Source: an uncultured Rhizobiaceae bacterium
Lineage (GTDB): Bacteria > Pseudomonadota > Alphaproteobacteria > Rhizobiales > Rhizobiaceae
Direction: 5' to 3'
Assembly: GCA_958296345.1 (NCBI GenBank)
Contig: CATQIJ010000006.1
Span: 1-64,000 of the forward strand
Length of the DNA: 64,000 nt
In this document: positions 40,357 through 50,494 of the stretch, piece after piece
Numbering within the stretch: the first letter of the stretch is position 1
Layout of the letters: each line of letters opens with the position of its first letter
Program-made: the position numbers and the translations under genes
Notes under the pieces: model-generated
Told to the model about the DNA's origin: nothing
Databases searched by the model: none
The model's input: only the letters and a program-made list of their open reading frames with translations

Positions 40357-42421
40357 ATGAATAATCCTGATTACCTGCCCGGCGGCGATCAAACGATTAT
40401 CGGCACTGAGAATGAAGATGTTCTAGGCGGCTTCACAGAAGACGATACGCTGATAGGTCAGGACGGTGATGATGTCTTTAAAGGTGACACTGACACTAGA
40501 GATCTTGATGATTTAAATAACTCATTTGAATTCCATGATGATTTTAATCATGGTTCTTGGGGGCTGTTTGAAGAAGTAAATGGTTGGAAACGACCTGATG
40601 GGTGCCCCTTTGATTGAATTACAGCGTTCAGGTGTAGTGGGAACTGCTTCTGATGGTAATACGGTTATGGAGCTTGATTCAACGGCTAATTCTATTGTTT
40701 ACCGAGATATCGAAGGTCTTGATCCAGATTTAACTTACAAGGTTTCATTTGATTATTCACCGCGTCCCGGCGTGAGTGAAGCATCAAATGGCCTAGAGGT
40801 TTATTGGGATGGAGTTTTGATATTTTCTGTTTCAGCTAGCGGTATAGGCTTATCTGATTTTGATTGGACAACAATTGAGATTGAAGTGCCAGTAGGTTCG
40901 GATACGTCTCGTTTAGAATTTAGAGCAACAGGTACATCTGACTCATTAGGCATGACCATAGATAACGTTGGCGTTGAGGGTGTTGATGAAGGTTTTAACC
41001 CTGTAATTGATGGCGGTGATGATCTAATTGACGGTGGCGCTGGTAATGACACAATTGATGGCGGTGCTGGTAAGGATACTATTATAGGCGGCGAAGGTGC
41101 TGATGATATTGATGGTGGTACTGGCGAACAAGATATTGTCTCTTTTGAGCGTAGTTCAGTAGGGGTAACGGTTGATCTTGTTCTTGGTCGCGGACAAGGC
41201 GGTGAAGCTGAAGGTGATACGTACGAAAATGTTGAGTTTATTCGTGGTTCAGCCCACGATGACGTTTTAACTGGTGACGAAAAAACTAACCGAATTTCTG
41301 GTCACAATGGTGATGACCAACTCTTTGGTGGTGCTGGAAATGATACTTTACTCGGTGGACGCGGAGCTGATCTTCTTGATGGCGGTGAGGGTGACCGTGA
41401 TGTAGCGGAGTATGATTGGTCAAATGAAGGTGTCATTGTTAACCTTGAAACAGGTGTTGGATTTGGCGGTCATGCCGAAGGCGATACGCTAACAGGTATC
41501 GAATACATTTATGGCTCTTTCTATGATGATATTCTTACAGGTAACTCTGGCGTAAATCGCTTAGTTGGCGGTAGAGGCGATGACATTTTAAATGGCGGCG
41601 GCGGTAACGATATTCTCGTTGGCGGTGAGGGCGCTGATGAAATGAATGGCGGTGATGGTGCTCGTGATGCCGTTGAATACGGTAGTGCGACAAGTGCTGT
41701 GGTCGTTGATCTTGTAAATGGTGGTTCTGCTGGTGATGCAGCGGGTGATACTTATGACAGTGTGGAGTTTGTATATGGTTCAGATTATGATGATGTCATT
41801 ATTGGTGATGATGCTAATAACCGCCTTGTTGGTGCCGATGGCGATGACCAACTCTTCGGAGGTGAAGGTAAAGACTACCTCGTAGGTGGTGAAGGCGCTG
41901 ACGCAATGGATGGCGGTGCTGGTACAGGCGATACTGCAGTTTACAGAGATGCTGCAAGTGGTGTTGGTGTAGATTTAACTAACGGCGGTTTTGCCGGCGA
42001 AGCTACTGGCGATACTTATGTTGATATTGAGTATGTTGATGGCTCAGCCCATGCAGATACAATTATAGGCGATGATGGGCAAAATCGCTTAGTTGGCCAA
42101 GGTGGTAATGACACCATTAATGGTGGTGGTGGTAATGACTACATCATTGGTATGCAGGATGATGATATTTTAACTGGCGGTGCTGGTGATGATGTCTTTT
42201 TGTATAAGGCTCTATTTGGCGATGACATTATAACAGACTTTGAAGCAGGAATTGGCCGCACAGACCGCTTATGGTTTGACCTTGATGGGATTAATTCAAT
42301 GAGTGACCTCACTTTCATTGACACAATAGAAGGTGTGATTGTTGAGGTTGCTGGTTATGGCAATATCCTTCTTGAGGGCGTGCTTTCAAGTGATCTTGTT
42401 GCAGACGATTTCATATTCTAA
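40357..42421 (+). pseudogene. secreted RTX calcium-binding protein with carbohydrate-binding-like domain, one frameshift
   Basis: A protein of about 687 residues secreted by a type I system. An early RTX stretch (TIIGTENEDVLGG, LIGQDGDDVFKG) is followed by a beta-sandwich domain (DGAPLIELQRSGVVGTASDG to MTIDNVGVEGV) resembling carbohydrate-binding modules. Four modules of about 88-89 residues then alternate GGxGxD nonapeptides with xVDLxxGxGxxGxAxGDTYxxxExVxGSxxDD, and a C-terminal segment (VFLYKALFGDDIITDFEAG) matches RTX secretion ends. One G too many in GGG (40600-40602) breaks the frame; GG gives DGAPLIELQ. It lies beside the polysaccharide genes and may bind or shape the polymer. No T1SS gene is in the window. 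Confidence 0.85.
41030..42120 (+). repeat. four tandem RTX modules of about 264-267 bases
   Basis: Equivalent VDL/VNL codons occur at about 41171, 41438, 41705 and 41969, giving spacings of 267, 267 and 264 bases. Each module carries a GDTY element, a GS-DD element and two or three GGxGxD repeats. Confidence 0.8.
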
Positions 42422-42430
42422 TATTCCCGA

Positions 42431-42445
42431 TCAGGCTATGCCTGA
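42431..42445. terminator. short hairpin between convergent RTX and oxidoreductase genes
   Basis: TCAGGC and GCCTGA pair around TAT between the RTX stop (42421) and the oxidoreductase stop (42453). There is no strong T-tract on either side, so terminator function is only suggested by place. Confidence 0.3.
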
Positions 42446-42452
42446 AGGTTAC

Positions 42453-45400
42453 TTATTCGGCAGGTTCAGCTTCGGTTGTCCTGCCGGATTTATTTTGGGC
42501 GCTTGGCTTATCAAATTGCATTAGTAAGTCTTTTTTCTTTGCCTCCGCTTTCTTGAAAGCTAGTTCTTTTACGGGACCAAATCCACGGATTTCATCTGGT
42601 AATCTTGCAAGTGCGCTAGCAAAATAACGATTGTCTTCGCTTAACTTACCAAGCAGATGGTTGATTGTTGTTTTATAATCATCAATCAATGCACGCTCCA
42701 TTTTGCGTTCTGTTGAGTACCCAAAGATATCGAACTTGCCACCACGTAGGTGTTTGTATTTTGCTAGCAATCTAAAGCTGCTCATCATCCATGAGCCAAA
42801 TGCACGTTTGCGGGGGCGACCATTTGGCTTTTTACCAAATCCGATGATTGGGGGTGCTAAGTGATAGTTGATTTTAAAGTCACCATCGAATGTATCTGAG
42901 ATTTGTTTTTCAAACTCGCCATTGGTATAAAGGCGGGCTACTTCATATTCATCTTTGTAAGACATAAGTTTGAACAGATTTCGCGCCACTGCATTTGTCA
43001 GGTCGCGCGATTTCCCAAGTTTGCTTTCTGCAATTTCTACCTTTGAAACAAAGTCACGATAGCTTTGCGCATACTTTGTATCTTGATAGTCTTTTAAGAA
43101 ATCAACGCGCTTGTTGATGATCTCTTTTAGGGTATCTGGTTCTTTTGATGTTTGGCGTGATTTATCTAGAACAGCTTCAATTTCACTTGGGTCATTTGCA
43201 AACTTTCGTCCCCAATTAAACGCGCGCTTATTAGCGGCAACAGCAACTGCATTAAGTTCAATAGCACGTTCAATTGCATCTGCAGGAAGCGGTATCATGC
43301 CTTTTTGGCAGGCGTAGCCAATCATCATAATATTGGTTGCAATTGCATCTCCGCAAACCAGTTCAGCAAGTTTTGTAAAGTCTACTTGGTTGATATCTTC
43401 GCGAACATGCTTGCTAATATTATTAATCACGCCTTCTTCGCGGAAATCATAGTCACGGTCGAATATGAAATTTGAAACTGGGTTTAAGTGAGTGTTTAAA
43501 ATTGCGTTGGTATTTTCTGGACTTAAAAGAGCCACAGAACTTTGTGCAGAGGCTACAACGGTGTCTGCTGCTAATAGCAAGTTGGCTTCACCAGTTACAA
43601 TTTGTGGGGCGGTTACTAAATCTGGCTTTGGTGCTAAGCGGACATGAGAAAGTACTGCGCCGCCTTTTTGCGCAAGGCCTGCCATATCTAACATAAGTGC
43701 TGCTTTGCCTTGAATGTGAGCGGCCATGCCTAGAATTGCACCAATAGTTAGAACGCCTGTTCCCCCCACACCTGTAATTGCAATGTTATAAACATCATCT
43801 AGCTTAGGTGTTTTTGGTGTTGGTAGCGATGAAGCATCTAACTCTGGTAGTTCTGGTTTTTTAAGTTCTCCGCCATGCACGGTTACGAATGATGGACAAA
43901 ACCCTTCAATACATGAGAAGTCTTTATTACAAGATGACTGATTGATTTCACGTTTTCGGCCGAATTCCGTTTCTAAAGGTTCGATTGAAATACAGTTTGA
44001 TTGTACAGAACAATCACCGCAACCTTCGCAAACTAATGGGTTGATAAACGCGCGCTTTTTAGGGTCGGGTGCAAGGCCACGTTTGCGGCGCCTGCGAAGT
44101 TCAGCTGCGCAGGTTTGATCATAAATGATTACTGTGCAACCTTTAATGGTTCGAAGACGTTTTTGAACTTCTTCAATATGATCACGATGACGGATTTCGG
44201 TTCCTTCTGCTAGCTGATGTGGTGCATAGCGCTCTGGTTCGTCTGATATCAACCAGACTTCCTTTACGCCTTCTGCTTTTAGTTGTTTGGATATTGTACG
44301 AGGATCTATTTGCCCATCGTGGTTTTGTCCGCCCGTCATGGCAACGGCATCATTGAACAATACTTTGTAAGTGATATTCGTACCAGCTGCGACGGCGGCT
44401 CTGATTGCCATATAACCAGAATGGAAGTAAGTGCCATCGCCTAAGTTTGCAAAGACATGGTCCTCTGTTGTGAAGTGACTTAGCCCGTTCCAGCTTGCCC
44501 CTTCACCGCCCATATGGCTGAAAGTTTCTGTTTTTCTATCCATCCATACAGACATAAAGTGACAGCCAATGCCTGCCATTGCACGGCTGCCGTCTGGTAC
44601 TTTTGTTGAGGTATTATGTGGGCAGCCAGAACAAAAATGAGCCGTTCGGGTAACGGATGCTTCATGGTTTTTTTTGATGCTTGCACGTTCTTCATAGTAG
44701 CTAAGCTTTTGTTTTATACGGCCAGCTAATCCATCTGGTAGATCAAACGTCAGTAATCTACTTGCAATTGCGCGGACCGCTACACCTGCGGTCATTTCTT
44801 CATTGAGTTTGAGGATGTGTTGGTCTTTGTCGTCAAACTTACCCACGATGCGTGGACGAACGTCTGCTCGCCAATTGAAAAGTTGCTGTTTAATTTGATT
44901 TTCAATAACTTCGCGTCGTTCTTCGATGACGAGCACTTCTTCAAGCCCATCAGCAAACTTACGAATGCCTTCTGGTTCAAGAGGCCATGGCATGCGCACT
45001 TTATATAAACGAAGGCCGATTTTATCAGCTGTTTTTTCATCTATGCCAAGTTGGAGAAGTGCTTCACGTACGTTCTCATAGGCCTTACCTGATGCGACGA
45101 TGCCGAAGCGTGGTTTCTTGGTGTCATATATTAGTTGGTCAACGCCATTGGTGCGTGCGAATGCTGCTGCGGCATAGGCTTTATGTTCTTGTAGGCGTTC
45201 GTCTTGTTCTAGTATTCCATCTGGCCAGCGTAAATTTAGACCGTCTTCTGGCATTTCAAAATCTGTCGGTATTACGAATTGTTTGCGTTCACCTGCAAGA
45301 TCAACAATGCCTGTTGTTTCGATTGTATCTGAGATAACTTTATAGCCCACCCATGTGCCCGCATAGCGTGACATAGCTGTGCCGAGCAATCCTAGTTCAA

Positions 45401-45968
45401 CAAACTCTTGTACGCTTGATGGGAATAGCATCGGCATGATTGCTGCCATAAACGCGTGATCTGATTGGTGTGCAACGGTTGATGATTTTGCGGTGTGATC
45501 ATCGCCAGCAAATGCTAGAACGCCCCCATACTTTGATGTGCCTGCAGAATTTGCGTGTTTCATGACATCGCCTGAACGATCAACGCCTGGGCCTTTGCCG
45601 TACCAATATGCACTTACCCCATCAACGCTAGCGCCTGGGGTTGTATCGATCTGCTGCGTTCCCCACACGGCTGCTGCTGCCAAATCTTCATTGGTTCCTG
45701 GTTGAAAAACAATACCTTCTTTGTCTAAGTGCTTTTGCGCTTGTTGAAGGGCAAAATCATAGGCGCCAATAGGTGAACCACGATAGCCTGAAATAAAACC
45801 ACCTGTATTTAATCCAGCTTCACGGTCTCGGCGCATTTGCACGATTGGTAAGCGAACGAGCGCTTGCGTCCCATTCATAAATACTTTGCCTTCTGTGGCA
45901 GTGTATTTATCTTCTAGAGAGATGTCTTTTTCTGCAGCATTTTTTGCTGCTGGTGTCATGTCTCCCAT
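42453..45968 (-). CDS. indolepyruvate ferredoxin oxidoreductase (fused alpha-beta)
   Basis: A 1171-residue fusion that oxidatively decarboxylates arylpyruvates to aryl-acetyl-CoA with ferredoxin, in aromatic amino-acid breakdown. The alpha part has a pyruvate-oxidoreductase core (FAGDDHTAKSSTVAHQSDH) and a TPP part (GDGTYFHSGYMAIRAAVAAG). A ferredoxin-like segment FINPLVCEGCGDCSVQSNC carries 4Fe-4S cysteines. The C-terminal gamma-type domain starts at ITGVGGTGVLTIGAILGMAA. The frame opens with a TTG at 45980 that is really part of the ribosome site GGAGG; the ATG at 45968 is the better start. It lies downstream of an Lrp-type regulator. It is intact over 3.5 kb despite neighbours with frame breaks. 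Confidence 0.94.
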   Translation of the reverse strand: MGDMTPAAKNAAEKDISLEDKYTATEGKVFMNGTQALVRLPIVQMRRDREAGLNTGGFISGYRGSPIGAYDFALQQAQKHLDKEGIVFQPGTNEDLAAAAVWGTQQIDTTPGASVDGVSAYWYGKGPGVDRSGDVMKHANSAGTSKYGGVLAFAGDDHTAKSSTVAHQSDHAFMAAIMPMLFPSSVQEFVELGLLGTAMSRYAGTWVGYKVISDTIETTGIVDLAGERKQFVIPTDFEMPEDGLNLRWPDGILEQDERLQEHKAYAAAAFARTNGVDQLIYDTKKPRFGIVASGKAYENVREALLQLGIDEKTADKIGLRLYKVRMPWPLEPEGIRKFADGLEEVLVIEERREVIENQIKQQLFNWRADVRPRIVGKFDDKDQHILKLNEEMTAGVAVRAIASRLLTFDLPDGLAGRIKQKLSYYEERASIKKNHEASVTRTAHFCSGCPHNTSTKVPDGSRAMAGIGCHFMSVWMDRKTETFSHMGGEGASWNGLSHFTTEDHVFANLGDGTYFHSGYMAIRAAVAAGTNITYKVLFNDAVAMTGGQNHDGQIDPRTISKQLKAEGVKEVWLISDEPERYAPHQLAEGTEIRHRDHIEEVQKRLRTIKGCTVIIYDQTCAAELRRRRKRGLAPDPKKRAFINPLVCEGCGDCSVQSNCISIEPLETEFGRKREINQSSCNKDFSCIEGFCPSFVTVHGGELKKPELPELDASSLPTPKTPKLDDVYNIAITGVGGTGVLTIGAILGMAAHIQGKAALMLDMAGLAQKGGAVLSHVRLAPKPDLVTAPQIVTGEANLLLAADTVVASAQSSVALLSPENTNAILNTHLNPVSNFIFDRDYDFREEGVINNISKHVREDINQVDFTKLAELVCGDAIATNIMMIGYACQKGMIPLPADAIERAIELNAVAVAANKRAFNWGRKFANDPSEIEAVLDKSRQTSKEPDTLKEIINKRVDFLKDYQDTKYAQSYRDFVSKVEIAESKLGKSRDLTNAVARNLFKLMSYKDEYEVARLYTNGEFEKQISDTFDGDFKINYHLAPPIIGFGKKPNGRPRKRAFGSWMMSSFRLLAKYKHLRGGKFDIFGYSTERKMERALIDDYKTTINHLLGKLSEDNRYFASALARLPDEIRGFGPVKELAFKKAEAKKKDLLMQFDKPSAQNKSGRTTEAEPAE

Positions 45969-46100
45969 CAAGGCCTCCAAATGAATTTACCAGTAATTCA
46001 GTATAACCCATCAGAAAAGAAATTACAGTTCAAATTTTATACTGCTTGGTCAGTTTATTAGATTTTAAGGCTAATAAATTTAAGATTTTAGGATGTTTTC

Positions 46101-46565
46101 CTAAATTGGTAATGCTGAGGTGTTTTTGATTTCATTTAAAGCAAAATGTGAATTCATCGTACCAACATGGGGTAGCTTTAAAAGTTTGCCTTTAATCGTT
46201 TTTTCGTATTCCCTCACGTTTGCAACTACAATGCGGAGTAAATAATCAAACTCACCACTCATTGTGTAGTATTGCATAATCTCTGGAATTGATTGGGTAG
46301 AGGCTTCGAATTTATCTAAAACCTCAGCAGAATGTGTGTCTAATCTTACGAAAACAAAGATTGAGACATCTAACCCGACTTTTTCTGCGTCTAGATGGCA
46401 GTTTTGTGATTTTATTACGCCACTATCTTGCATTTTACGTATACGACGCCAGCAGGGCGTATGACTTAATCCTACTTTTGTGCCGATATCAGTGATATTC
46501 ATATCAGCAGAATTTTGCAAAATACGGAGGATTTTTAGATCAATTTCATCAAGAGTAACGGCTAT
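46101..46565 (-). CDS. Lrp/AsnC-family regulator with an odd start codon
   Basis: A 154-residue Lrp-type regulator. An N-terminal helix-turn-helix (LDEIDLKILRILQNS, then LSHTPCWRRIRKMQDSGVI) is followed by a RAM ligand-binding domain (VFVRLDTHSAEVLDKF, TMSGEFDYLLRIVVAN). The codons for LDEIDLKILRILQNS are open, but the place where the start should be reads ATA (46565) followed by GCC GTT ACT CTT; the only in-frame conventional codon is a TTG at 46520 that would remove the first helix. Either ATA is used or ATG was misread. It lies 132 bases ahead of the indolepyruvate oxidoreductase gene, its likely target. Confidence 0.85.
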   Translation of the reverse strand: MAVTLDEIDLKILRILQNSADMNITDIGTKVGLSHTPCWRRIRKMQDSGVIKSQNCHLDAEKVGLDVSIFVFVRLDTHSAEVLDKFEASTQSIPEIMQYYTMSGEFDYLLRIVVANVREYEKTIKGKLLKLPHVGTMNSHFALNEIKNTSALPI

Positions 46566-46690
46566 GCTTTGAGGATTACCTAGCTAAATGAAAAAGGTAA
46601 TAATTAACTTGCTATTGAATTATTTAGAATTACTCTTTTTAAATCAATAAGAATAAACTTAGCTTAGCGCTTTTATTTATTTTAAAATTT

Positions 46691-46722
46691 AAAAATGCTG
46701 GCAATTGTCAGCATTTTTTTTT
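46691..46722. terminator. strong hairpin-T tract with no gene in front of it
   Basis: AAAAATGCTG pairs with CAGCATTTTT around GCAATTGT and is followed by further Ts, the form of an intrinsic terminator in the plus direction (A-rich on the left, so also usable on the minus strand). On the plus strand no gene precedes it; the trhO start is 38 bases beyond. It may end a small RNA or act as a trhO leader attenuator. Confidence 0.7.
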
Positions 46723-46759
46723 ATGAAATGGCTTCTGCTTTAAAACTAGGGTATTTCAA

Positions 46760-47758
46760 TTGTCTTCATTTATGGTCGCTGCCTTTTACAAGTTTGTTGC
46801 TTTGCCTGGTTTTATTGAATTACAGCAGAGCATATTACAGTCTGCTATTTCGAATGAGGTGATGGGAACGATACTTTTAGCGCAAGAAGGTATTAATGGT
46901 ACTGTTTCTGGTCCCGAAAATGGTGTGCGCGAGTTGCTTGATTTTATTAAAAGTGATGAGCGAATTTCTGATCTTGAACATAAAGAAAGCTGGGCAGCCG
47001 AAAATCCATTTTATCGCATGAAAGTCAGGCTTAAAAAAGAGATTGTGACCTTGGGTGTTGAGGGTGTTAGCCCGACAAAAACCGTTGGGGAATATGTTGA
47101 ACCTGAAGACTGGAATGACCTTATCAACGATCCAAATGTCATTGTGGTTGATACTCGCAATGATTACGAAGTTGCTATTGGTACTTTTAAAGGTGCGGTT
47201 GATCCAGAAACCACTAGCTTTCGAGAACTGCCTAAGTGGGTTGAAGGACAGGATAATCTGCTAAAAGGTAAAAAAATTGCAATGTTCTGTACAGGCGGAA
47301 TTCGTTGTGAAAAATCTACTTCTTACATGAAGGCTCAAGGCTATGAAGATGTATTCCATCTTAAGGGTGGAATTTTAAAATATTTAGAAACTGTGCCTGA
47401 AGAACAAAGCCTTTGGGAAGGTGAGTGTTTTGTATTTGACCAAAGGGTCAGTGTTGGGCACGGCCTGGAGCAGGGGCCGTATGATTTGTGTCATGCTTGT
47501 CGTCACCCTATAACGGATGAAGATAAAGCCTCTGAGCTATATGCAATAGGTGTTTCGTGCCCTAGGTGTTATAACAAACAAACAACACAGCAACGGCAAC
47601 GGTTTATTGAACGCCAGAAGCAAATGGAATTAGCAAAATTACGCGGAGAAAAACACATCTCTGCGGATCAAGACAGCGAGAGACTAAAGAAAAGAGAAGC
47701 TCAAAAAGAACATGCGGCACGATCTAATAAGAACGCACCGCATGAAAATAAGCATTAG
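46760..47758 (+). CDS. trhO: tRNA uridine(34) hydroxylase TrhO (rhodanese-like, YceA family)
   Basis: TrhO introduces the oxygen of 5-hydroxyuridine at tRNA position 34. The 332-residue protein has the YceA N-terminal domain ([14 protein letters not shown]) and a central rhodanese domain with the active-site loop [10 protein letters not shown] (Cys177). The C-terminus has paired cysteines (CHACRHP, CPRCYNK) and a charged tail ([16 protein letters not shown]) seen in this family. The start is a TTG with AGGG upstream; the ATG at 46772 is an alternative. A hairpin with a T-tract lies in its leader (46691). Confidence 0.92.
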   Translation: MSSFMVAAFYKFVALPGFIELQQSILQSAISNEVMGTILLAQEGINGTVSGPENGVRELLDFIKSDERISDLEHKESWAAENPFYRMKVRLKKEIVTLGVEGVSPTKTVGEYVEPEDWNDLINDPNVIVVDTRNDYEVAIGTFKGAVDPETTSFRELPKWVEGQDNLLKGKKIAMFCTGGIRCEKSTSYMKAQGYEDVFHLKGGILKYLETVPEEQSLWEGECFVFDQRVSVGHGLEQGPYDLCHACRHPITDEDKASELYAIGVSCPRCYNKQTTQQRQRFIERQKQMELAKLRGEKHISADQDSERLKKREAQKEHAARSNKNAPHENKH

Positions 47759-47770
47759 ATCTTTTTGTAA

Positions 47771-48935
47771 TTAGCGTCTTTCTTCTGGAGAAAGAGCTGC
47801 AACCATTTCTTCGTGAAGAACTAGCAAATTGTTTGTTGCTTCAAGTTCGACACTTAATTCAGCGTTTGATTTTGTTTTCAATTCCAGCTTGCGTTTAGTG
47901 TCACGAAGAACACTTTCAAGCTCATGAATGCGAGCATACTGCTGGCTTTGCTGTTCAAGGGCTGATTTGGTCAGCTCATCGTATTTGTTTTGCACATTAT
48001 CAAAGTCAGTCATTACTTTTGTGTTCGACTTGATTAAGGAAGAGTAATCAGAAGTCAGTTTTGCGCACATCATATCTTTATTATGTGCTTCGGCTGTAAG
48101 GTTTTCCAATTCTTTTGATGTGTGGATCAAACTAGCTTCAGAAATTGAGTGTTTTTCAATTGCTGCTGATAGCTTAGATTTGATGTTTTGATTGTCAATT
48201 TCTATATCAGTGAATTTCTTTGATAAAGCCTCGAGCTCTTGACTTGCTGTATCTAGTCCAATTTCTGCATTAGCAAGACGTTCTTTTGTGGAAGTTAGCT
48301 CAGCTTGTGCTCTAGCCGCTTCCATGTCTTTTTGCTTAAGAAAACTATTTGTTGCTTGTAAATCTGTAGTTGCCTCATCAAGCGATGTTTTTGTGTTTTC
48401 GTAATTTGAATTACTGTTTGCGCGCTGAGCTTCTAACACGTCTAATTGACGGTTTTGCTTCTTCAAATCTGCTGAATTCTTGCTCCATGAATTGAAGCTG
48501 TTTAACAAGATTTGTTGTTTGTTCATTAAGACCAGAAAGAATATCAGAACCTGAACGAATGCGAGATACCATTTCATCACATGAATGTCTGGTAGATTGG
48601 ATGTTACGCATTCTCTTCGAACTGCCAGTAGAATAACCGCGTGCTTTTGAGGCTGGAATTGCCAGTTCAATCGTCTCTTCAATTTTTTGAATAATGATTT
48701 CTTCATCAATAATGACCGTAGTGTCATCTTCTAAGGGTGCAATTGATGTATCCAATTCTATTGATAATTCGCTTTCTAGCTGTCTTGCCATTAACTTCTC
48801 AAGACGAGCAGCTTTAATCTTTGAGCGAATTGCATCCGCATCTAGATTTGTGAGGCTTCCTGGATGAGCATTGTCTTTAGCGTTTAACTTGGTGTTGTTT
48901 TCTTCAAGTTCAGTAACTTTAAGAGCTCTATTCAT
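47771..48935 (-). pseudogene. long coiled-coil protein of unknown function, frameshifted
   Basis: A protein of about 387 residues. The upstream frame (48411-48935) encodes a charged helical region (LEENNTKLNAKDNAHP, IRSKIKAARLEKLMAR, MEQEFSRFEE) and the downstream frame (from about 48470 to 47771) a continuous coiled coil (QNRQLDVLEAQRANSNSN, ALEQQSQQYARIHELESVL). They join if one base is removed around 48440-48475. GGGGG before the ATG at 48935 supports the start. No membrane segment, signal or enzymatic motif is visible. It may be a cytoskeletal or scaffold protein. It ends 12 bases after trhO, convergent, and is divergent from the GST gene. Confidence 0.6.
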
Positions 48936-49108
48936 GGTATCCCCCGTTGGTCCATGTTAAATTATTATTTAGCCAAATCGCCGCCACGATCTGTTATGCG
49001 AATCACTATATTTTGACGTTAACCCTTTTGATTCTGAGTGATAAACTTGTTATATTTTTTATTGTCAAATTAATTAATCTATCATTAACTATTTATTTTA
49101 GGGCTAAA

Positions 49109-49756
49109 ATGAACCAACCGATTCTTTATTCTTTTAGAAGATGTCCCTATGCAATGCGTGCGCGATTGGCGATTGCAGCTACAGACATATCTGTAGAATT
49201 ACGTGAAGTTATTCTCCGCGATAAGCCAGATGAAATGCTGGAGGTTAGCCCTAAAGGCACCGTTCCTGTTTTGGTTCTGGAAGATAAGGCAGTTATTGAT
49301 GAAAGTCGCGACATTATGGAATGGGCTTTGGCCAAGGCAGACAAACTAGGTTGGAAGTCGTTTTCTGGTGAGGTTTTAGTGGATATGGATTCATTGATAG
49401 ATGAAAGTGACGGCCCATTTAAAGCAGCGCTTGATGCTTATAAATATGGAAGTCGTGATGATGCGATTGATACATCTATTGAATGTGGCTTGGGGGCTGA
49501 GTTTATGATGAAGCTTAATGGGATGCTGGAAGGGCAAGCTTATTTATTTGGTGACAAGTTTTCATTTGCTGATGGGGCAATTCTTCCTTTTGTCAGACAA
49601 TTTGCGCATGTTGATCGAGAATGGTTTTGGTCTCAAGATTGGCCAAATGTGATTACTTGGTTGGAAAGTTTTCTAGATAGCGCGCAGTTCAAATCAATAA
49701 TGACTAAATACCCTCAGTGGAAGACTGAAGATGCGGGTGTAAAGTTTGGTGCTTAA
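49109..49756 (+). CDS. glutathione S-transferase-like protein
   Basis: A 215-residue thioredoxin-fold plus helical protein. The N-terminus SFRRCPYAMRARLAI has a CPYA redox-like site and GTVPVLVLEDKAVIDESRDI contains the cis-Pro and Glu-Ser glutathione-binding elements. The long upstream extension of the frame (from 48947) is hydrophobic and preceded by no ribosome site; the ATG at 49109 after GGG is the likely start. It is divergent from the coiled-coil gene and convergent with the sirtuin. The substrate is unknown. Confidence 0.85.
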   Translation: MNQPILYSFRRCPYAMRARLAIAATDISVELREVILRDKPDEMLEVSPKGTVPVLVLEDKAVIDESRDIMEWALAKADKLGWKSFSGEVLVDMDSLIDESDGPFKAALDAYKYGSRDDAIDTSIECGLGAEFMMKLNGMLEGQAYLFGDKFSFADGAILPFVRQFAHVDREWFWSQDWPNVITWLESFLDSAQFKSIMTKYPQWKTEDAGVKFGA

Positions 49757-50494
49757 TTAAATGGCACTCATCACTTCTTCAATTTCACCATTCACAACGC
49801 AATCAGCAAAATTATCCAATTCTGTTGCATCGCGGTTTATGATCGCGAATTTTGCGTTGTTGTGTTTTGCGTGGAGGGGTAGACCTGCTGCGGGATTAAC
49901 GACGAGGGATGTTCCTATCGCGAGAAACAAATCTGCTGTTTCTGCTATTTTGAATGCTTCCGCTGTTTTTTTAACCGGCATTTTTTCGCCGAACATGACG
50001 ATGTCTGCCTTTACTAAACCATCGCAGGATTGGCATTTTGGGCTTTCGCCTGTTGCTTCAAAAAGTGTTCGACAAAGTTCTATTGAATGATGCTCGCTGC
50101 ATGAGATGCAGGACTCCGTTGTGGCGTTACCATGTATTTCAATGATTTTGTCTTGAGGCGCACCGCCACGCAAATGTAAGCTGTCAACGTTTTGTGTTAT
50201 GAGTTGAGTACATTTGCCGTTGTTAATCCACTTGGCAATCTCTGTATGACCTATGTTGGGCTCAACTTGGCCAATTTGATCTGCCATAAAAAAGCGGCGA
50301 TGCCAGTCTTCTATGCGAGCTTCTTCGCTAGAGAGATACTCATCATACTCAACGATACGGAATTTTTCCCATAGTCCGCCAGGGGATCTGAAATCTGGCA
50401 CGCCAGATTCGGTTGAGATACCAGCACCTGTTAGAATTACGACTGTTTGTGCTTCGTCTAAGAGTACTTTTAGCTGCTCAACTCTATCTGACAT
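49757..50494 (-). CDS. Sir2-family NAD-dependent protein deacylase
   Basis: A 245-residue sirtuin. Motifs: LTGAGISTESGVPDFR (NAD-binding GAG), TQNVDSLHLRGG, the catalytic His in IEIHGNATT, and four zinc cysteines (ESCISC, PKCQSC). DIVMFGEKMP and GTSLVVNPAAG complete the fold. The RIEDWHRRFF stretch offers an Arg near a hydrophobic pocket, but I cannot assign desuccinylase or deacetylase specificity. Its ATG overlaps the stop of the potC-like gene (TAATG), so it is translated with the polyamine-type transporter, an unusual pairing. Confidence 0.93.
   Translation of the reverse strand: MSDRVEQLKVLLDEAQTVVILTGAGISTESGVPDFRSPGGLWEKFRIVEYDEYLSSEEARIEDWHRRFFMADQIGQVEPNIGHTEIAKWINNGKCTQLITQNVDSLHLRGGAPQDKIIEIHGNATTESCISCSEHHSIELCRTLFEATGESPKCQSCDGLVKADIVMFGEKMPVKKTAEAFKIAETADLFLAIGTSLVVNPAAGLPLHAKHNNAKFAIINRDATELDNFADCVVNGEIEEVMSAI

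Noticed and set aside
41030-42120. CRISPR-like or other DNA repeat array
   Set aside because: The periodicity is that of RTX protein modules in an open reading frame; there are no spacers.
44987-45337. 116-residue ORF opposite the indolepyruvate oxidoreductase
   Set aside because: It lies entirely within a well-supported long gene on the other strand and has no family features.
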